Assembly (NCBI RefSeq): GCF_035818635.1
Contig: NZ_JAYLLH010000001.1
Coordinates: forward strand, 1-64,000
DNA: 64,000 nt
Direction: 5' to 3'
Source of the DNA: Mesobacterium_A hydrothermale
Lineage (GTDB): Bacteria > Pseudomonadota > Alphaproteobacteria > Rhodobacterales > Rhodobacteraceae
This document shows, piece by piece, positions 16,763 through 25,297 of this stretch. Numbering within the stretch: position 1 is the stretch's first letter; every line of letters begins with the position of its first letter. Position numbers and translations under genes: made by a program. Under the pieces are notes generated by a model. That model saw only the letters and a program-made list of their open reading frames with translations. It did not search any database and had not been told where the DNA came from.

Positions 16763-17356
16763 CTACATCGGCTTGCGCGCTGTCAGCGCGGCGGAAATGG
16801 TGCCGTCGTCAAGATAGTCCAGTTCGCCGCCCACCGGCACCCCCTGCGCCAGCGACGTGACCGTGACCCGGCCGTCCAGTTGGTCGGCGATATAATGGGC
16901 GGTGGTCATGCCGTCGACCGTGGCGTTCAGCGCAAGGATCACTTCGCTGATCGCCTCGTTGTCGATCCGCGCCAGCAGCTTGGGAATCCGCAACTCGTCC
17001 GGCCCGACCGACTCCAACGCCGACAAGGTGCCGCCCAGAACGTGATACCGGCCCTTGAAGATGCCCGACCGCTCCAGCGCCCACAGGTCTGCCACGTCCT
17101 CGACCACGCACAACTGGCCATTCGCGCGGGTTTCGCTTTCGCAGATGTCGCAGATGTCCGACGTGCCGACATTGCCGCAGTTCAGGCATTCCCGCGCGGT
17201 GGCGGCAACCGTCGCCATCACCTCGGACAGCGGCGCCAGCAACAGCGCCCGCTTGCGGATCATGTGCAACACCGCGCGCCGCGCCGACCGGGGCCCAAGC
17301 CCCGGCAGCTTCGCCATCATCTCGATCAGCGCATCGATATCGTTGTTGCTGCTCAC
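16763..17356 (-). CDS. recR: Recombination mediator protein RecR
   Basis: This 197-residue protein acts with RecO and RecF to load RecA at single-stranded gaps. It has the N-terminal helix-hairpin-helix (KLPGLGPRSARRAVLHMI), the four-cysteine zinc finger CLNCGNVGTSDICDIC, and the Toprim domain (LCVVEDVADLWALE ... ILALNATVDGMTTAHYIADQL). The length is standard. It is the last gene of the dnaX-(membrane protein)-ybaB-recR operon, a conserved order in bacteria. Confidence 0.97.
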   Translation of the reverse strand: MSSNNDIDALIEMMAKLPGLGPRSARRAVLHMIRKRALLLAPLSEVMATVAATARECLNCGNVGTSDICDICESETRANGQLCVVEDVADLWALERSGIFKGRYHVLGGTLSALESVGPDELRIPKLLARIDNEAISEVILALNATVDGMTTAHYIADQLDGRVTVTSLAQGVPVGGELDYLDDGTISAALTARKPM

Positions 17357-17376
17357 GGCCTGCCCCGGCGCAAGGA

Positions 17377-17721
17377 TCAGAACGGCAGCTTCATGTCTGC
17401 CGGCAGGCCCAGTTCCTCGGTGATCTTGCCCATCTCTTCGGCCGATCTGGCCTCGGCCTTGGCCTGCGCGTCCTTGATCGCGGCAAGGATCAGGTCCTCG
17501 GCCACTTCCTTTTCCGACGGCACGAAGATCGACGGGTCGATGTCCAGCCCCTTCAACTCGCCCTTGGCGGTGCAGGTCGCCTTGACCAGCCCGGCGCCGG
17601 ATTCACCGGTCACCATCAGGGTTTTCAGGTCCTCCTGAAGCTGCATGACCTTGGCCTGCATCTCTTGCGCCTGTTTCATCATCTTGGCCATGTCGCCCAA
17701 CTGGCCCAATCCCTTCAGCAT
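17377..17721 (-). CDS. ybaB: YbaB/EbfC nucleoid-associated protein
   Basis: This 114-residue protein begins MLKGLGQLGDMAKMMKQAQEMQAK and matches the YbaB/EbfC family of dimeric DNA-binding nucleoid proteins. It lies between dnaX and recR, as in most bacteria, with 20 bp to recR. The RBS is GGAGGAAAC-like just before the ATG. Its first 119 bp overlap, in a different frame, the end of the small membrane-protein gene on the same strand. Confidence 0.93.
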   Translation of the reverse strand: MLKGLGQLGDMAKMMKQAQEMQAKVMQLQEDLKTLMVTGESGAGLVKATCTAKGELKGLDIDPSIFVPSEKEVAEDLILAAIKDAQAKAEARSAEEMGKITEELGLPADMKLPF

Positions 17722-18100
17722 ATCGTTTCCTCCGAATGCGGGGGCCGCGCACGGCCCAGATCACGTTAAGCAGCGTTATCGCAGCCGCCACGGCAATGGA
17801 CAAGTAGGGTGGGCCAAGACAGCCCTCGGCGCGGGCGAAACCGGCCATCCCGGTCGGATCGGGCAAGGCGCTGGCCACGGCGACAAAGGTCAGAAAGGCG
17901 GCCGCCAATGCCGCCAGCGCAAACAGCCAGCGCCGGTAGAACGTAAACGCCGCCACGGTCAGCAGGATCGCCGCCAGCCCGGGGCCGGTGCCGAACAGGT
18001 ACAGCGCTTCGGTCACTGCGGTGACCGGGCCGTTCACGGCCGACCAATCTGGCCGCAACTTGTCACATACTTCTGCCACGGCAGCGCCGGGCAGAACCAT
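17603..18100 (-). CDS. Small three-TM membrane protein overlapping ybaB
   Basis: This 165-residue ORF begins 5 bp after the dnaX stop, with an excellent Shine-Dalgarno (GGAGGAG) inside the dnaX end and 8-9 nt spacing to ATG 18100. It has three hydrophobic segments (LAAILLTVAAFTFY, LFALAALAAAFLTFVAVASAL, YLSIAVAAAITLLNVIWAV) then a hydrophilic tail (GQDDETGARDAGQGH) encoded over ybaB in another frame. The tail may be translated junk after a functional core. Function is unknown. The RBS and membrane pattern make it a real gene in my view. Confidence 0.6.
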   Translation of the reverse strand: MVLPGAAVAEVCDKLRPDWSAVNGPVTAVTEALYLFGTGPGLAAILLTVAAFTFYRRWLFALAALAAAFLTFVAVASALPDPTGMAGFARAEGCLGPPYLSIAVAAAITLLNVIWAVRGPRIRRKRYAEGIGPVGRHGQDDETGARDAGQGHAASGGPENPDGDR

Positions 18101-18105
18101 AAGGA

Positions 18106-19857
18106 TCACTCCTCCTCGAACGGGTCCCATTCGTCCTCGACCTCTGGCAGGGCATCGGCCATTGCCTCTGCCGCGACCTCTTCGGCGCTGCGCACATCGG
18201 TGATTTCGGCGTCGGGAAAGGCACTCAGCGCCGCCACCACCAGTGGATGCGCCAGCGCCTGTTCCTTCAGCGCGCGTTTCGCGGCCTCTTGCTGTTCGAC
18301 AATGGTCGCGGCCTCGCAGCCGTTCACGACGGTCACGGCCCAGCGGTTGCCGGTCCAGCGTTGCAACGCCGCGCCCAGCCGTTGCGACAGGTCCGGCGCG
18401 GCATTGGCGGCGGGGGTGAACTCGATCCGGCCGGGCTGATAGGCGGCCAGCCGGACACCGCTTTCGACCTCGACCAGCAGCTTCACATCGCGGTTTGCGC
18501 GGATCAGATCCAGCACATGCGCAAATGTCGGAAACCGTGCCAGCGACGGATCCTGCGCAACCGCCAGAACCTGCCCCCCGGCACGCGCCATCGGGCCGGA
18601 CGGGCCACGATGGGTCGGCGCGGGCAGGGCCTGTGCGTGCACCCCGCCGCCCTGCGGCGCGCCGGCGTATCCGTCGCCGCCGCCCGGTGGGGGTGGGGGC
18701 GCGTCCTGCAGACGCCGCACAAGGTCCTCTGGCGTCGGCAGATCGGCAACATGGGTCATGCGGATCACCGCCATTTCGGCGGCCATCATCGCGTTGGGCG
18801 CGCCGGCAACCTCGTCCAGCGCCTTCAGCAGCATTTGCCACATCCGCGTCAGCACCCGCATCGGCAGGGTTTCGGCCATCGCCAGTCCGCGCGTCCGTTC
18901 ATCGGGGCTGATCGTCGGGTCGTCGGCGGCCTCGGGTGTGATCTTCACCACGCTGACCCAATGGGTGATCTCTGCCAGGTCGCGCAGCACCGCCATCGGG
19001 TCGACCCCGTCGGCATATTGCGCCCCCAGTTCCGACAGCGCCCCGGCGGCGTCGCCCTTCATCACCAGGTCGAACAGGTCCAGCACCCGTGACCGGTCCG
19101 CCAGCCCCAACATCGCCCGCACCTGGTCGGCAGTGGTTTCCCCGGCGCCGTGCGAAATCGCCTGATCCAGCAGACTGGTTGCATCCCGGGCCGAGCCTTC
19201 GGCGGCGCGGGTGATCAGTGCCAGCGCGTCATCGGTGATCTCTGCGCCTTCGCCGCTGGCAATCTTGCGCAGCAGGTCGATCATCACCTCGGGTTCGATC
19301 CGGCGCAGGTCGAAGCGCTGGCACCGCGACAGCACCGTGACCGGAACCTTGCGGATCTCGGTCGTGGCGAAAATGAACTTCACATGCGCGGGCGGCTCTT
19401 CCAGCGTCTTCAGCAGCGCGTTGAACGCGCTGGTCGACAGCATGTGAACTTCGTCGATGATGTAGATCTTGTAGCGCGCCGAAGCGGCGCGATAGTGCAC
19501 CGAGTCGATGATCTCGCGAATGTCGTTGACCGATGTGTTGGACGCCGCGTCCATCTCCATCACGTCGACATGGCGGCCTTCCATGATCGCCACGCAATGT
19601 TCGCACTGCCCGCAGGGGTCGGTTGTCGGTCCCCCGGTGCCATCCGCGCCGATGCAGTTCATCCCCTTGGCGATGATCCGTGCGGTGGTGGTTTTACCGG
19701 TTCCCCGAATGCCCGTCATGATAAAGGCCTGCGCGATCCGGTCGGCCTTGAACGCATTGCGCAAGGTGCGCACCATCGCGTCCTGCCCGACAAGATCGGC
19801 AAAGGTCTCGGGGCGGTACTTGCGGGCCAGAACCTGGTATTTGGGGGCGTCGGTCAT
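18106..19857 (-). CDS. dnaX: DNA polymerase III subunit tau/gamma
   Basis: This 583-residue clamp-loader ATPase opens processive sliding clamps and bridges polymerase cores. It starts MTDAPKYQVLARKYRPETF, has the P-loop GIRGTGKTTTARI at about residue 48, a zinc module (CGQCEHC), the IIDEVHMLS Walker B box and the sensor region TVLSRCQRFDLRR. The C-terminal third is the tau-specific region, ending in an acidic tail (DEWDPFEEE). I did not find an obvious gamma frameshift signal. The ATG at 19857 begins the conserved part. First gene of the dnaX-ybaB-recR operon. Confidence 0.96.
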   Translation of the reverse strand: MTDAPKYQVLARKYRPETFADLVGQDAMVRTLRNAFKADRIAQAFIMTGIRGTGKTTTARIIAKGMNCIGADGTGGPTTDPCGQCEHCVAIMEGRHVDVMEMDAASNTSVNDIREIIDSVHYRAASARYKIYIIDEVHMLSTSAFNALLKTLEEPPAHVKFIFATTEIRKVPVTVLSRCQRFDLRRIEPEVMIDLLRKIASGEGAEITDDALALITRAAEGSARDATSLLDQAISHGAGETTADQVRAMLGLADRSRVLDLFDLVMKGDAAGALSELGAQYADGVDPMAVLRDLAEITHWVSVVKITPEAADDPTISPDERTRGLAMAETLPMRVLTRMWQMLLKALDEVAGAPNAMMAAEMAVIRMTHVADLPTPEDLVRRLQDAPPPPPGGGDGYAGAPQGGGVHAQALPAPTHRGPSGPMARAGGQVLAVAQDPSLARFPTFAHVLDLIRANRDVKLLVEVESGVRLAAYQPGRIEFTPAANAAPDLSQRLGAALQRWTGNRWAVTVVNGCEAATIVEQQEAAKRALKEQALAHPLVVAALSAFPDAEITDVRSAEEVAAEAMADALPEVEDEWDPFEEE

Positions 19858-19924
19858 CAATCCTCGGGGGTCGGTGTCACCCCATAGGGTAGGCTTTGGC
19901 GCGACCGGCGTCCACAGCCGAAAC

Positions 19925-19973
19925 CGCATCGCGTATGCATGGACTGTGCATTGGATGTGCATGACTTGTGCAT
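19925..19973. repeat. Five YGCAT motifs at exact 11-bp spacing
   Basis: CGCAT at 19925 and TGCAT at 19936, 19947, 19958 and 19969 recur every 11 bp in the dnaX-ffs intergenic region. The four TGCAT copies have different flanks, so this is a phased motif array rather than a simple tandem duplication. The array ends 26 bp upstream of the ffs -35 element and starts 68 bp upstream of the dnaX ATG. Eleven-bp phasing puts all copies close to one DNA face, as for cooperative protein binding. Confidence 0.6.
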
Positions 19974-19998
19974 CGCCATTTTGCCCGGATCCGGCCCG

Positions 19999-20027
19999 TT
20001 GCAAAACCGTGACAAAGGTCCTAAATA
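19999..20027 (+). promoter_or_regulatory. Predicted sigma-70 promoter of ffs
   Basis: TTGCAA (19999-20004) and TAAATA (20022-20027) are separated by 17 bp and lie 7 bp before the predicted 5' end of the SRP RNA. Both the spacing and the distance to the RNA start are ideal for a housekeeping promoter. Confidence 0.65.
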
Positions 20028-20033
20028 GCGACT

Positions 20034-20130
20034 CGAGAGGTTGGCGCGGGCAGGCGCCTCGCCAACCCGGTCAGGTCCGGAAGGAAGCAGCCGTAACGAG
20101 CCCCGCTTGGGTCGTTGTCCAGCCTCTCAC
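20034..20130 (+). ncRNA. ffs: Signal recognition particle RNA (4.5S-type)
   Basis: The core GGTCAGGTCCGGAAGGAAGC (20069-20088) followed by AGCCGTAACGAG is the universally conserved SRP domain IV loop. The ends pair as GAGAGG (20035-20040) with CCTCTC (20123-20128), closing a roughly 97-nt hairpin like E. coli 4.5S RNA. With Ffh it targets inner-membrane proteins during translation. Exact ends are estimated to within a few bases. It is divergent from dnaX, a neighbour it commonly has. Confidence 0.96.
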
Positions 20131-20273
20131 CTGGCTAAAACGCAAACCGGAGATGTTGATGACTGTTGTCTTCCCCCTCCGGGATGTTCAGGGCTAAGGC
20201 CCGTCGTCCCGGTCCGCCAAATCGCCAACCCTTTGACGGGATTGGCTGAATTGCTTTTTTCGGGACACGTCCA

Positions 20274-21299
20274 ATGACATCTTTCGACCTTTCCGGCCTT
20301 GGCTGGTCGGACCATTTCGCGCGCCAGTTGAATGGCGCATCGCCTGACACGGCCGCCCGCGTTACCACCGTTCACCGCGACCGCCTGTCGGTCCTGTCAC
20401 CTGCGGGTGCCCTGACGATTCTGCCCGATGGCCCGACCTCCGACTATGCGGTCGGCGACTGGGTTCTGCACGATGGCACGCAGGTGGTCAAACTGCTCGA
20501 CCGGAAAAGCCTGATCCAACGCCGCGCCGCCGGCGAGGTCGCCCGCAGCCAGCTGGTTGCGGCCAATGTCGACACGCTGGGAATCGTCACCAGTTGTAAC
20601 GCCGATTTCAACCCGTCGCGGTTGATGCGCTATCTGATCCTGGCCGCGAATGCCGATGCTATCCCTTTGGTTATCCTGACAAAAGCAGACCTTGTGGACG
20701 ATGATCGCCGCTATCGCCGCGAGGCGGAATCGCTGTCGCCTCTGGTCACCGCGCTGACCCTGAATGCCAAGGATCCGCAGGATGTAGAGCGCCTGACGCC
20801 GTGGTGCCGTGGCGGTCAGACGCTGGTTCTGGTGGGGTCGTCCGGGGTGGGAAAAACCACGTTGCAAAACGTCCTGACGGGCCAGATCGAAGCAACTCAG
20901 GGCATCCGTGAAGACGATGCCAAGGGCCGCCATACCACCACCGCCCGCCACCTGCGCCCGACGTTGCACGGTGGCTGGCTGATCGACACGCCGGGGATGC
21001 GCGAACTGGGGCTGACCGACGTGGCCGATGGCATCGCCGAGGTCTTTGCCGATGTCGAAGCGTTGGCGACCGAATGCAAGTTCCGCGATTGCGCACACGA
21101 GGGTGAACCGGGCTGCGCCGTGCAGGCGGCGATTGACCGTGGCGATCTGGACGCAAGCCGCCTTGCGGAGTGGCGCAAGCTGAAACGCGAGGACGAGATC
21201 AGCACCCAAAGCGTGGCCGATGCCCGCGCCCGCGACAGGACGCGCCAGAAGATGTACAACGAAGGCAAGAAGCGATCGCGCAACAAGCGCGGAGATTAG
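20274..21299 (+). CDS. rsgA: Ribosome small subunit-dependent GTPase RsgA
   Basis: This 341-residue GTPase helps 30S subunit maturation. It shows the circularly permuted G-domain order: G4 (VILTKADL) comes before G1 (LVGSSGVGKTTLQN) and G3 (LIDTPGMREL). The N-terminus forms the OB-fold and the C-terminus the zinc module CKFRDCAHEGEPGC, then a basic tail (KMYNEGKKRSRNKRGD) for rRNA contact. Length is typical. The nearest upstream gene is ffs on the same strand. Confidence 0.93.
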   Translation: MTSFDLSGLGWSDHFARQLNGASPDTAARVTTVHRDRLSVLSPAGALTILPDGPTSDYAVGDWVLHDGTQVVKLLDRKSLIQRRAAGEVARSQLVAANVDTLGIVTSCNADFNPSRLMRYLILAANADAIPLVILTKADLVDDDRRYRREAESLSPLVTALTLNAKDPQDVERLTPWCRGGQTLVLVGSSGVGKTTLQNVLTGQIEATQGIREDDAKGRHTTTARHLRPTLHGGWLIDTPGMRELGLTDVADGIAEVFADVEALATECKFRDCAHEGEPGCAVQAAIDRGDLDASRLAEWRKLKREDEISTQSVADARARDRTRQKMYNEGKKRSRNKRGD

Positions 21300-21330
21300 A
21301 CGGGTTTCAGGGGCTTGTCGCGCTTCGGGG

Positions 21331-21840
21331 CTAGTCGGCGTGGCGCAGGAACACAGCTGCGCCGCGTTCTCCCGACATCGCCCAGGCCATCTGCGCATCG
21401 GTTTCCACGGCGCAAGCGCGCACCGACCGCAGCCGGGCCAGGGCGTCGTCCGGGGCCTCTCCGGCTTCGATCATCAGACGCAGGGCGATCATACCCGACC
21501 GGCCGCAGCCCCCGCGGCAATGCACCAGAACCCGGCCCCCGCCGAACAGCGCCTTGCGGATGTCGCGGCTGAGGTCGGGCCATTTTTCCTCGAACGCCTG
21601 ATCCGGTGTGCCGAAATCCTCGATCGGCATATGGCACCAGCGGGTGCCGCGTTCCTGCAGGTCGTTGCCCATCTGGTGGGCTTTGGCCACGAACATTTCC
21701 AGGCTGGTGGTCAGCGACACAACCATCGCCGGGGTCCAACTGCGAATGTGTTCCAGATCGCCGGCATAGTCGCCCTCTGCCCCTGGAATCTGCGACAGGG
21801 CCAGGATGCCATCCCCAACTGAAAGCGCGTGAATCGTCAT
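21331..21840 (-). CDS. Dual-specificity/tyrosine protein phosphatase-like protein
   Basis: This 169-residue protein carries the PTP signature as VLVHCRGGCGRSGMIALRL, with the catalytic CX5R (Cys-Arg) loop around residue 110. A possible general-acid aspartate lies upstream in HMPIEDFGTP. This fits the small dual-specificity phosphatase/KAP-like group. The extra cysteine within the loop is unusual but seen in some members. The substrate is unknown. It follows ypfJ by 3 bp on the same strand and is likely co-transcribed. Confidence 0.8.
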   Translation of the reverse strand: MTIHALSVGDGILALSQIPGAEGDYAGDLEHIRSWTPAMVVSLTTSLEMFVAKAHQMGNDLQERGTRWCHMPIEDFGTPDQAFEEKWPDLSRDIRKALFGGGRVLVHCRGGCGRSGMIALRLMIEAGEAPDDALARLRSVRACAVETDAQMAWAMSGERGAAVFLRHAD

Positions 21841-21843
21841 CTT

Positions 21844-22677
21844 CTACAACCTGTCCGTGGAAAACGTGTCGCAGGATGCGAGCTTGCCGGTCTTGTACCC
21901 GGTGGCGAACCAGCGTGACCGCTGTTCGCTGGTCCCGTGGGTGAAGGTGTGCGGCTGCGGAACGCGGCCCGCGCGGGCCTGCAAATGATCGTCGCCGATC
22001 TTGCGGGCGGCGTTCAGCGCTTCTTCGATATCGCCGGGCTCCAGCAGACCGTCCACCGCGCGGGCCCAGACACCCGAAAGGCAATCCGCCTGCAATTCCA
22101 GCCGCACGGTCAAGGCGTTGGCCTGGGTCTGTCCCGCCGCCTGCCGGGCCTGATTGACTTGCCCGAGAATGCCCAGTTCGTTCTGGACGTGATGCGCGAC
22201 CTCGTGCGCGATGACATAGGCGGCGGCAAAATCGCCCCCGGCCCCCAGTTGGCGCGACAGGGTGGCGAAGAATTCGGTGTCCAGATACGCCTTTTCATCT
22301 GCCGGGCAATAGAACGGCCCGGTCGCCCCGCTGGCCCCGCCGCACGGCGATTGTGTGACGCCGGAATACAGCACCAGAACCGGCGGAGTATAGCTGCGGC
22401 CCAACTGCTGGTCGAACACCTGCGTCCAGACGGCCTCGGTCGTGACAAGCACGCGGGACGAAAATTCTGCCGCGCGCTCTTCTTCGGGTGACAGGTCGCG
22501 CGGGGCAGTCTGTTGCTGTGGCACGTCTTCCAGCAGCGGAGTCACGTCGATGCCCGCGAAATAGCCGATCGCCAACACGATCAGCAGGCCAACGCCGCCG
22601 ATGCTGGCCTTGCCGCCGCCACCGGTCCGGCGTCGGTCTTCGATATTCCGGCTGCCGCGGACATTGCGCAGGCGCAT
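21844..22677 (-). CDS. ypfJ: Neutral zinc metallopeptidase, YpfJ/KPN_02809 family
   Basis: This 277-residue protein has one N-terminal membrane segment (IGGVGLLIVLAIGYFAGI) after a basic, glycine-rich start, and the zinc motif YVIAHEVAHHVQNELGIL with a later ELQADCLSGVWA that supplies the third ligand region. This is the pattern of the putative neutral zinc metallopeptidase family (PF04228). The catalytic domain should face the periplasm. Substrates are unknown. It starts ATG at 22677 after GGGGGGAGG-like sequence. Confidence 0.88.
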   Translation of the reverse strand: MRLRNVRGSRNIEDRRRTGGGGKASIGGVGLLIVLAIGYFAGIDVTPLLEDVPQQQTAPRDLSPEEERAAEFSSRVLVTTEAVWTQVFDQQLGRSYTPPVLVLYSGVTQSPCGGASGATGPFYCPADEKAYLDTEFFATLSRQLGAGGDFAAAYVIAHEVAHHVQNELGILGQVNQARQAAGQTQANALTVRLELQADCLSGVWARAVDGLLEPGDIEEALNAARKIGDDHLQARAGRVPQPHTFTHGTSEQRSRWFATGYKTGKLASCDTFSTDRL

Positions 22678-22781
22678 CAGGCGACCTCCCCCCAGAGAAT
22701 CGGGTCAAGGATAGCCCGGCGACCGCCGCAATTAAGCGGATTCTGCATGGTCATATGCAGAACCCGCAGGATGTGTGGTTT

Positions 22782-24320
22782 TCAGACGACCTGCCCGGGG
22801 TATGCGCGCGCCCAATCGGTCAGGAATTCGGCAACATCGGCCCGTCCGGCGCATTCGGCGGCGCGGCGGGGCATGGCCGCGCCGTTTTCCAATGCCATGC
22901 GCAAACAGGCGATATGGTCGCGCGCGTCGCGATCGGGGCAGTTTTCCGACCCGTGCATGATCGTGCTGAGCAAAGTTCCGCCATAGCCGTTCACATGGCC
23001 GAGGTCCGGGCGCAAAGACAGGAAATAACCCATCACCTCCGGCGGCCCTTCCCAGCCCGCCATCTGAACCGGGGTCAGCCCCTGCGCATCGGGGCGGTCG
23101 CATTCCAGCCCCAGCGCCACCAGCCGTTTGACCTGTTCGAGCCGTCCGGGCAGGTGCAGGATTTCGTGGATGATGTTGCGATAGGCGTCGGGCAGCCTGT
23201 GGGGGTCGATGAATTCACCCGGGCTGTCCTGCCCGTCGGCGGCGCGGGCCATCAGGGTTTCTTCCCGACTTAGCGGTGGTGTCTGGCCGCGGTCCTCCAG
23301 CGCCTGCGCAAGGGCGCGGTTGCCAAAGACACGGGCATAGCCATAGACCCCCGCCCCCTGGTAGACCCGCGCCGGATCGGCGCCCGCGTCCAGCAGCATG
23401 TCGACCATACGCCGGTCGCTGCCGCGCCGCGCGGCCTGATGCAGGGCGGGCACGACCCACGGCGCTTCGCCGCCGACCGGGCTGCCATCGAATTCGTCGG
23501 CCTGTGCCCCGTGATCCAGCAGCATCCGCACCGCTGCGTGATCGTGGAAATCCATCGCCCGAAGCAGCGCGTTGGTGCCCGTCGGGTCCGCGCCGAAATC
23601 CAGCAGCATTTTCAGACCTTCGTGATGACCCAGTTCGGTCGCGTGATAGAGCGACTCTCCATCGTTGGGGTTGGCGCCGTGTTCCAGCAGCCAGCGGCCC
23701 AGAACCATGTTGTCGGCATGGCCGATGGCGCCGTAAAGCGCGGACAGCGGGTGGTCGTTGTCGGGCGCCGTGGGCATCGTGTCGTTCACGTTGGCACCGT
23801 TGGCGACCAGCGCCTCGGCAATGACGATCATGCTGGCGGTCAGGTCGGGGCGGACCTTGTGATAGCGCGAGAACGCCAGGTGCAGCATAGGGCGGCGCGG
23901 GCTGAAGTCGCGGGTGGCGCAGGCGGGGTCGTCCGCCAGCCAGCGCAGGACCGTGTCACTGTCATAAAGCGCGCAGGCCAGGCCGAACTGGTCGCTGGCC
24001 AGATCGGGCGTTTCGGACAACAGCTGTTCCACCTGCCACATCTGGCCGTGAAACAGCGCAACCTTCAGCCGTTGCTGGCGCGCGGCACGGTCAAGCCCGA
24101 TGGTTTCCGCCGCCCAGGACAGCTTGGGCCAGCTTTCAAAACCGTTTTCGCGGGCGATGACATGCAGGAAATCGGCGTGTTTCAGGTCGGCCGTTCCGGG
24201 GCGCGCAGCATAGCTGGCGACACGCGCGCGGGCATGTGCGTCGCCGGTCTCGAATGCTTTTTTCAGGGACTTGGCGTCGCGACGCAACTGGTCGAGCGAC
24301 GGCATACGGGGATAGGGCAT
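22782..24320 (-). CDS. Ankyrin-repeat protein
   Basis: This 512-residue protein has no signal peptide and contains several ankyrin repeats, visible as LLEHGANPNDGESLYHATELGHHEGLKMLLDFGADP and VRMLLDHGAQADE, VDMLLDAGADPARVYQGAG, and further copies toward the end. The N-terminal 80 residues (MPSLDQLRRDAKSLKKAFETGD...HVIARENGFESWPKL) match a segment common in bacterial ankyrin proteins. It is probably a cytoplasmic protein-binding scaffold. The ATG at 24320 follows GGAGGAACCCG. It stands alone; the partner is not evident from neighbours. Confidence 0.8.
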   Translation of the reverse strand: MPYPRMPSLDQLRRDAKSLKKAFETGDAHARARVASYAARPGTADLKHADFLHVIARENGFESWPKLSWAAETIGLDRAARQQRLKVALFHGQMWQVEQLLSETPDLASDQFGLACALYDSDTVLRWLADDPACATRDFSPRRPMLHLAFSRYHKVRPDLTASMIVIAEALVANGANVNDTMPTAPDNDHPLSALYGAIGHADNMVLGRWLLEHGANPNDGESLYHATELGHHEGLKMLLDFGADPTGTNALLRAMDFHDHAAVRMLLDHGAQADEFDGSPVGGEAPWVVPALHQAARRGSDRRMVDMLLDAGADPARVYQGAGVYGYARVFGNRALAQALEDRGQTPPLSREETLMARAADGQDSPGEFIDPHRLPDAYRNIIHEILHLPGRLEQVKRLVALGLECDRPDAQGLTPVQMAGWEGPPEVMGYFLSLRPDLGHVNGYGGTLLSTIMHGSENCPDRDARDHIACLRMALENGAAMPRRAAECAGRADVAEFLTDWARAYPGQVV

Positions 24321-24489
24321 CGGGTTCCTCCACACTGCGCCCACGGGTCCGCTGTCCGGGCAAAGAGAAAACCGAGAAGGTCTGGTCGGTCTTGTAAGGC
24401 AGGTGCGTCACCACGCTTTCCGCGGACCGGGGTGCCCGCTGCGATAGGCAAGGGGACCATAGGCCGGGAGCTGTTGCGCGGCAAGGGGA

Positions 24490-25251
24490 TTAGCCCGCCG
24501 GGCGTTCCGCCCAACCGGCGAAGACCTTTTCCAGCGCGACGACGACGTAGTAGAGCACGATCCCCAGGAAGGCCAAGGCGATCAGAACGGCAAACATCAG
24601 CGGGTAGTCCGAATTGGTCTTGCCGCTGTCGAACAGCGCCCCAAGACCGCGGCCATGCGGGCTGACGATCTCCATCAGGTTGGTGCCGATGAAGGCCAGT
24701 GTCACGGCAACCTTCAGAGCGCCGAAGAATTCCGGCAGGGTCTTGGGCAGCGCGATTTTCCAGAAGATGGTGGATTGCGATGCGCCAAGGCTGCGCAGGA
24801 TGTCGCGATATTCGGGTTCCAGCGTCGACAGGCCGATGCTGACCGACACGGCGATCGGGAAGAACGAGATCATGAAGGCGATCAGCACGGTGTTGAAATC
24901 GTGCCAGCCCACGAACATCAGCGCCACGATGGGCACCACCGTGGCCTTGGGGATGGCGTTGAACCCCACCAGCAGCGGGTAGAGCGCGTCGCGCATGGTG
25001 CGCGAAAAGCCCATGATCATGCCGATGGCCGTACCGACGACGATGGCGATCAGCAGCCCGACCACGGTGCGCCACAGCGTCTGCCAGCCCATCACCAGAA
25101 ACAGGTTCCAGTAGCGGCTGTAGGCCGGGACCAGGTCCGAGGGCGAGGCCATCTTGTAGTTCGGCCAGCCCATCACCCAGACCAGCGCCTCCCACAGGAT
25201 CAGGAAGATGACGATGGCAAGGGTGGGCACAGCGATCTGACGCAGAGACAT
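24490..25251 (-). CDS. ABC importer permease (SsuC/TauC/ThiX type)
   Basis: This 253-residue inner-membrane protein has about six hydrophobic segments and the binding-protein-dependent EAA loop, seen as YRDILRSLGASQSTIFWKIALP. It is the usual size for the nitrate/sulfonate/taurine/pyrimidine class of permeases. It is the last gene of a three-gene unit with an ATPase and a binding protein on the same strand. The ATG at 25251 (MSLRQIAVP) is preceded by GGACGTCGCCCC. The transported substrate is not determined by sequence alone. Confidence 0.88.
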   Translation of the reverse strand: MSLRQIAVPTLAIVIFLILWEALVWVMGWPNYKMASPSDLVPAYSRYWNLFLVMGWQTLWRTVVGLLIAIVVGTAIGMIMGFSRTMRDALYPLLVGFNAIPKATVVPIVALMFVGWHDFNTVLIAFMISFFPIAVSVSIGLSTLEPEYRDILRSLGASQSTIFWKIALPKTLPEFFGALKVAVTLAFIGTNLMEIVSPHGRGLGALFDSGKTNSDYPLMFAVLIALAFLGIVLYYVVVALEKVFAGWAERPAG

Positions 25252-25269
25252 GGGGCGACGTCCTGATTT

Positions 25270-25291
25270 GAGTATTTCTGGAAAGATGAAA
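25270..25291. repeat. Intergenic element copy 1 (GAGTATTT...GGAAAGATGAAA)
   Basis: The 22-bp sequence in the permease-ATPase gap is nearly identical to a 23-bp sequence at 42346-42368, differing only in the 3-4 bases between GAGTATTT and GGAAAGATGAAA. I know similar sequences as a scattered intergenic motif in Rhodobacteraceae genomes. Function unknown. Confidence 0.5.
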
Positions 25292-25297
25292 GCGGGG

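Noticed and set aside
18106..19857. dnaX programmed frameshift giving gamma
   Set aside because: I did not find a clear A-rich slippery heptamer with a downstream hairpin; only full-length tau is supported.
20223..20262. Imperfect hairpin followed by six T residues downstream of ffs
   Set aside because: GCCAACCC and GGGATTGGC pair only with a bulge, and an 8-nt gap separates the stem from the T-run. It might end ffs transcription but is not strong enough to list.
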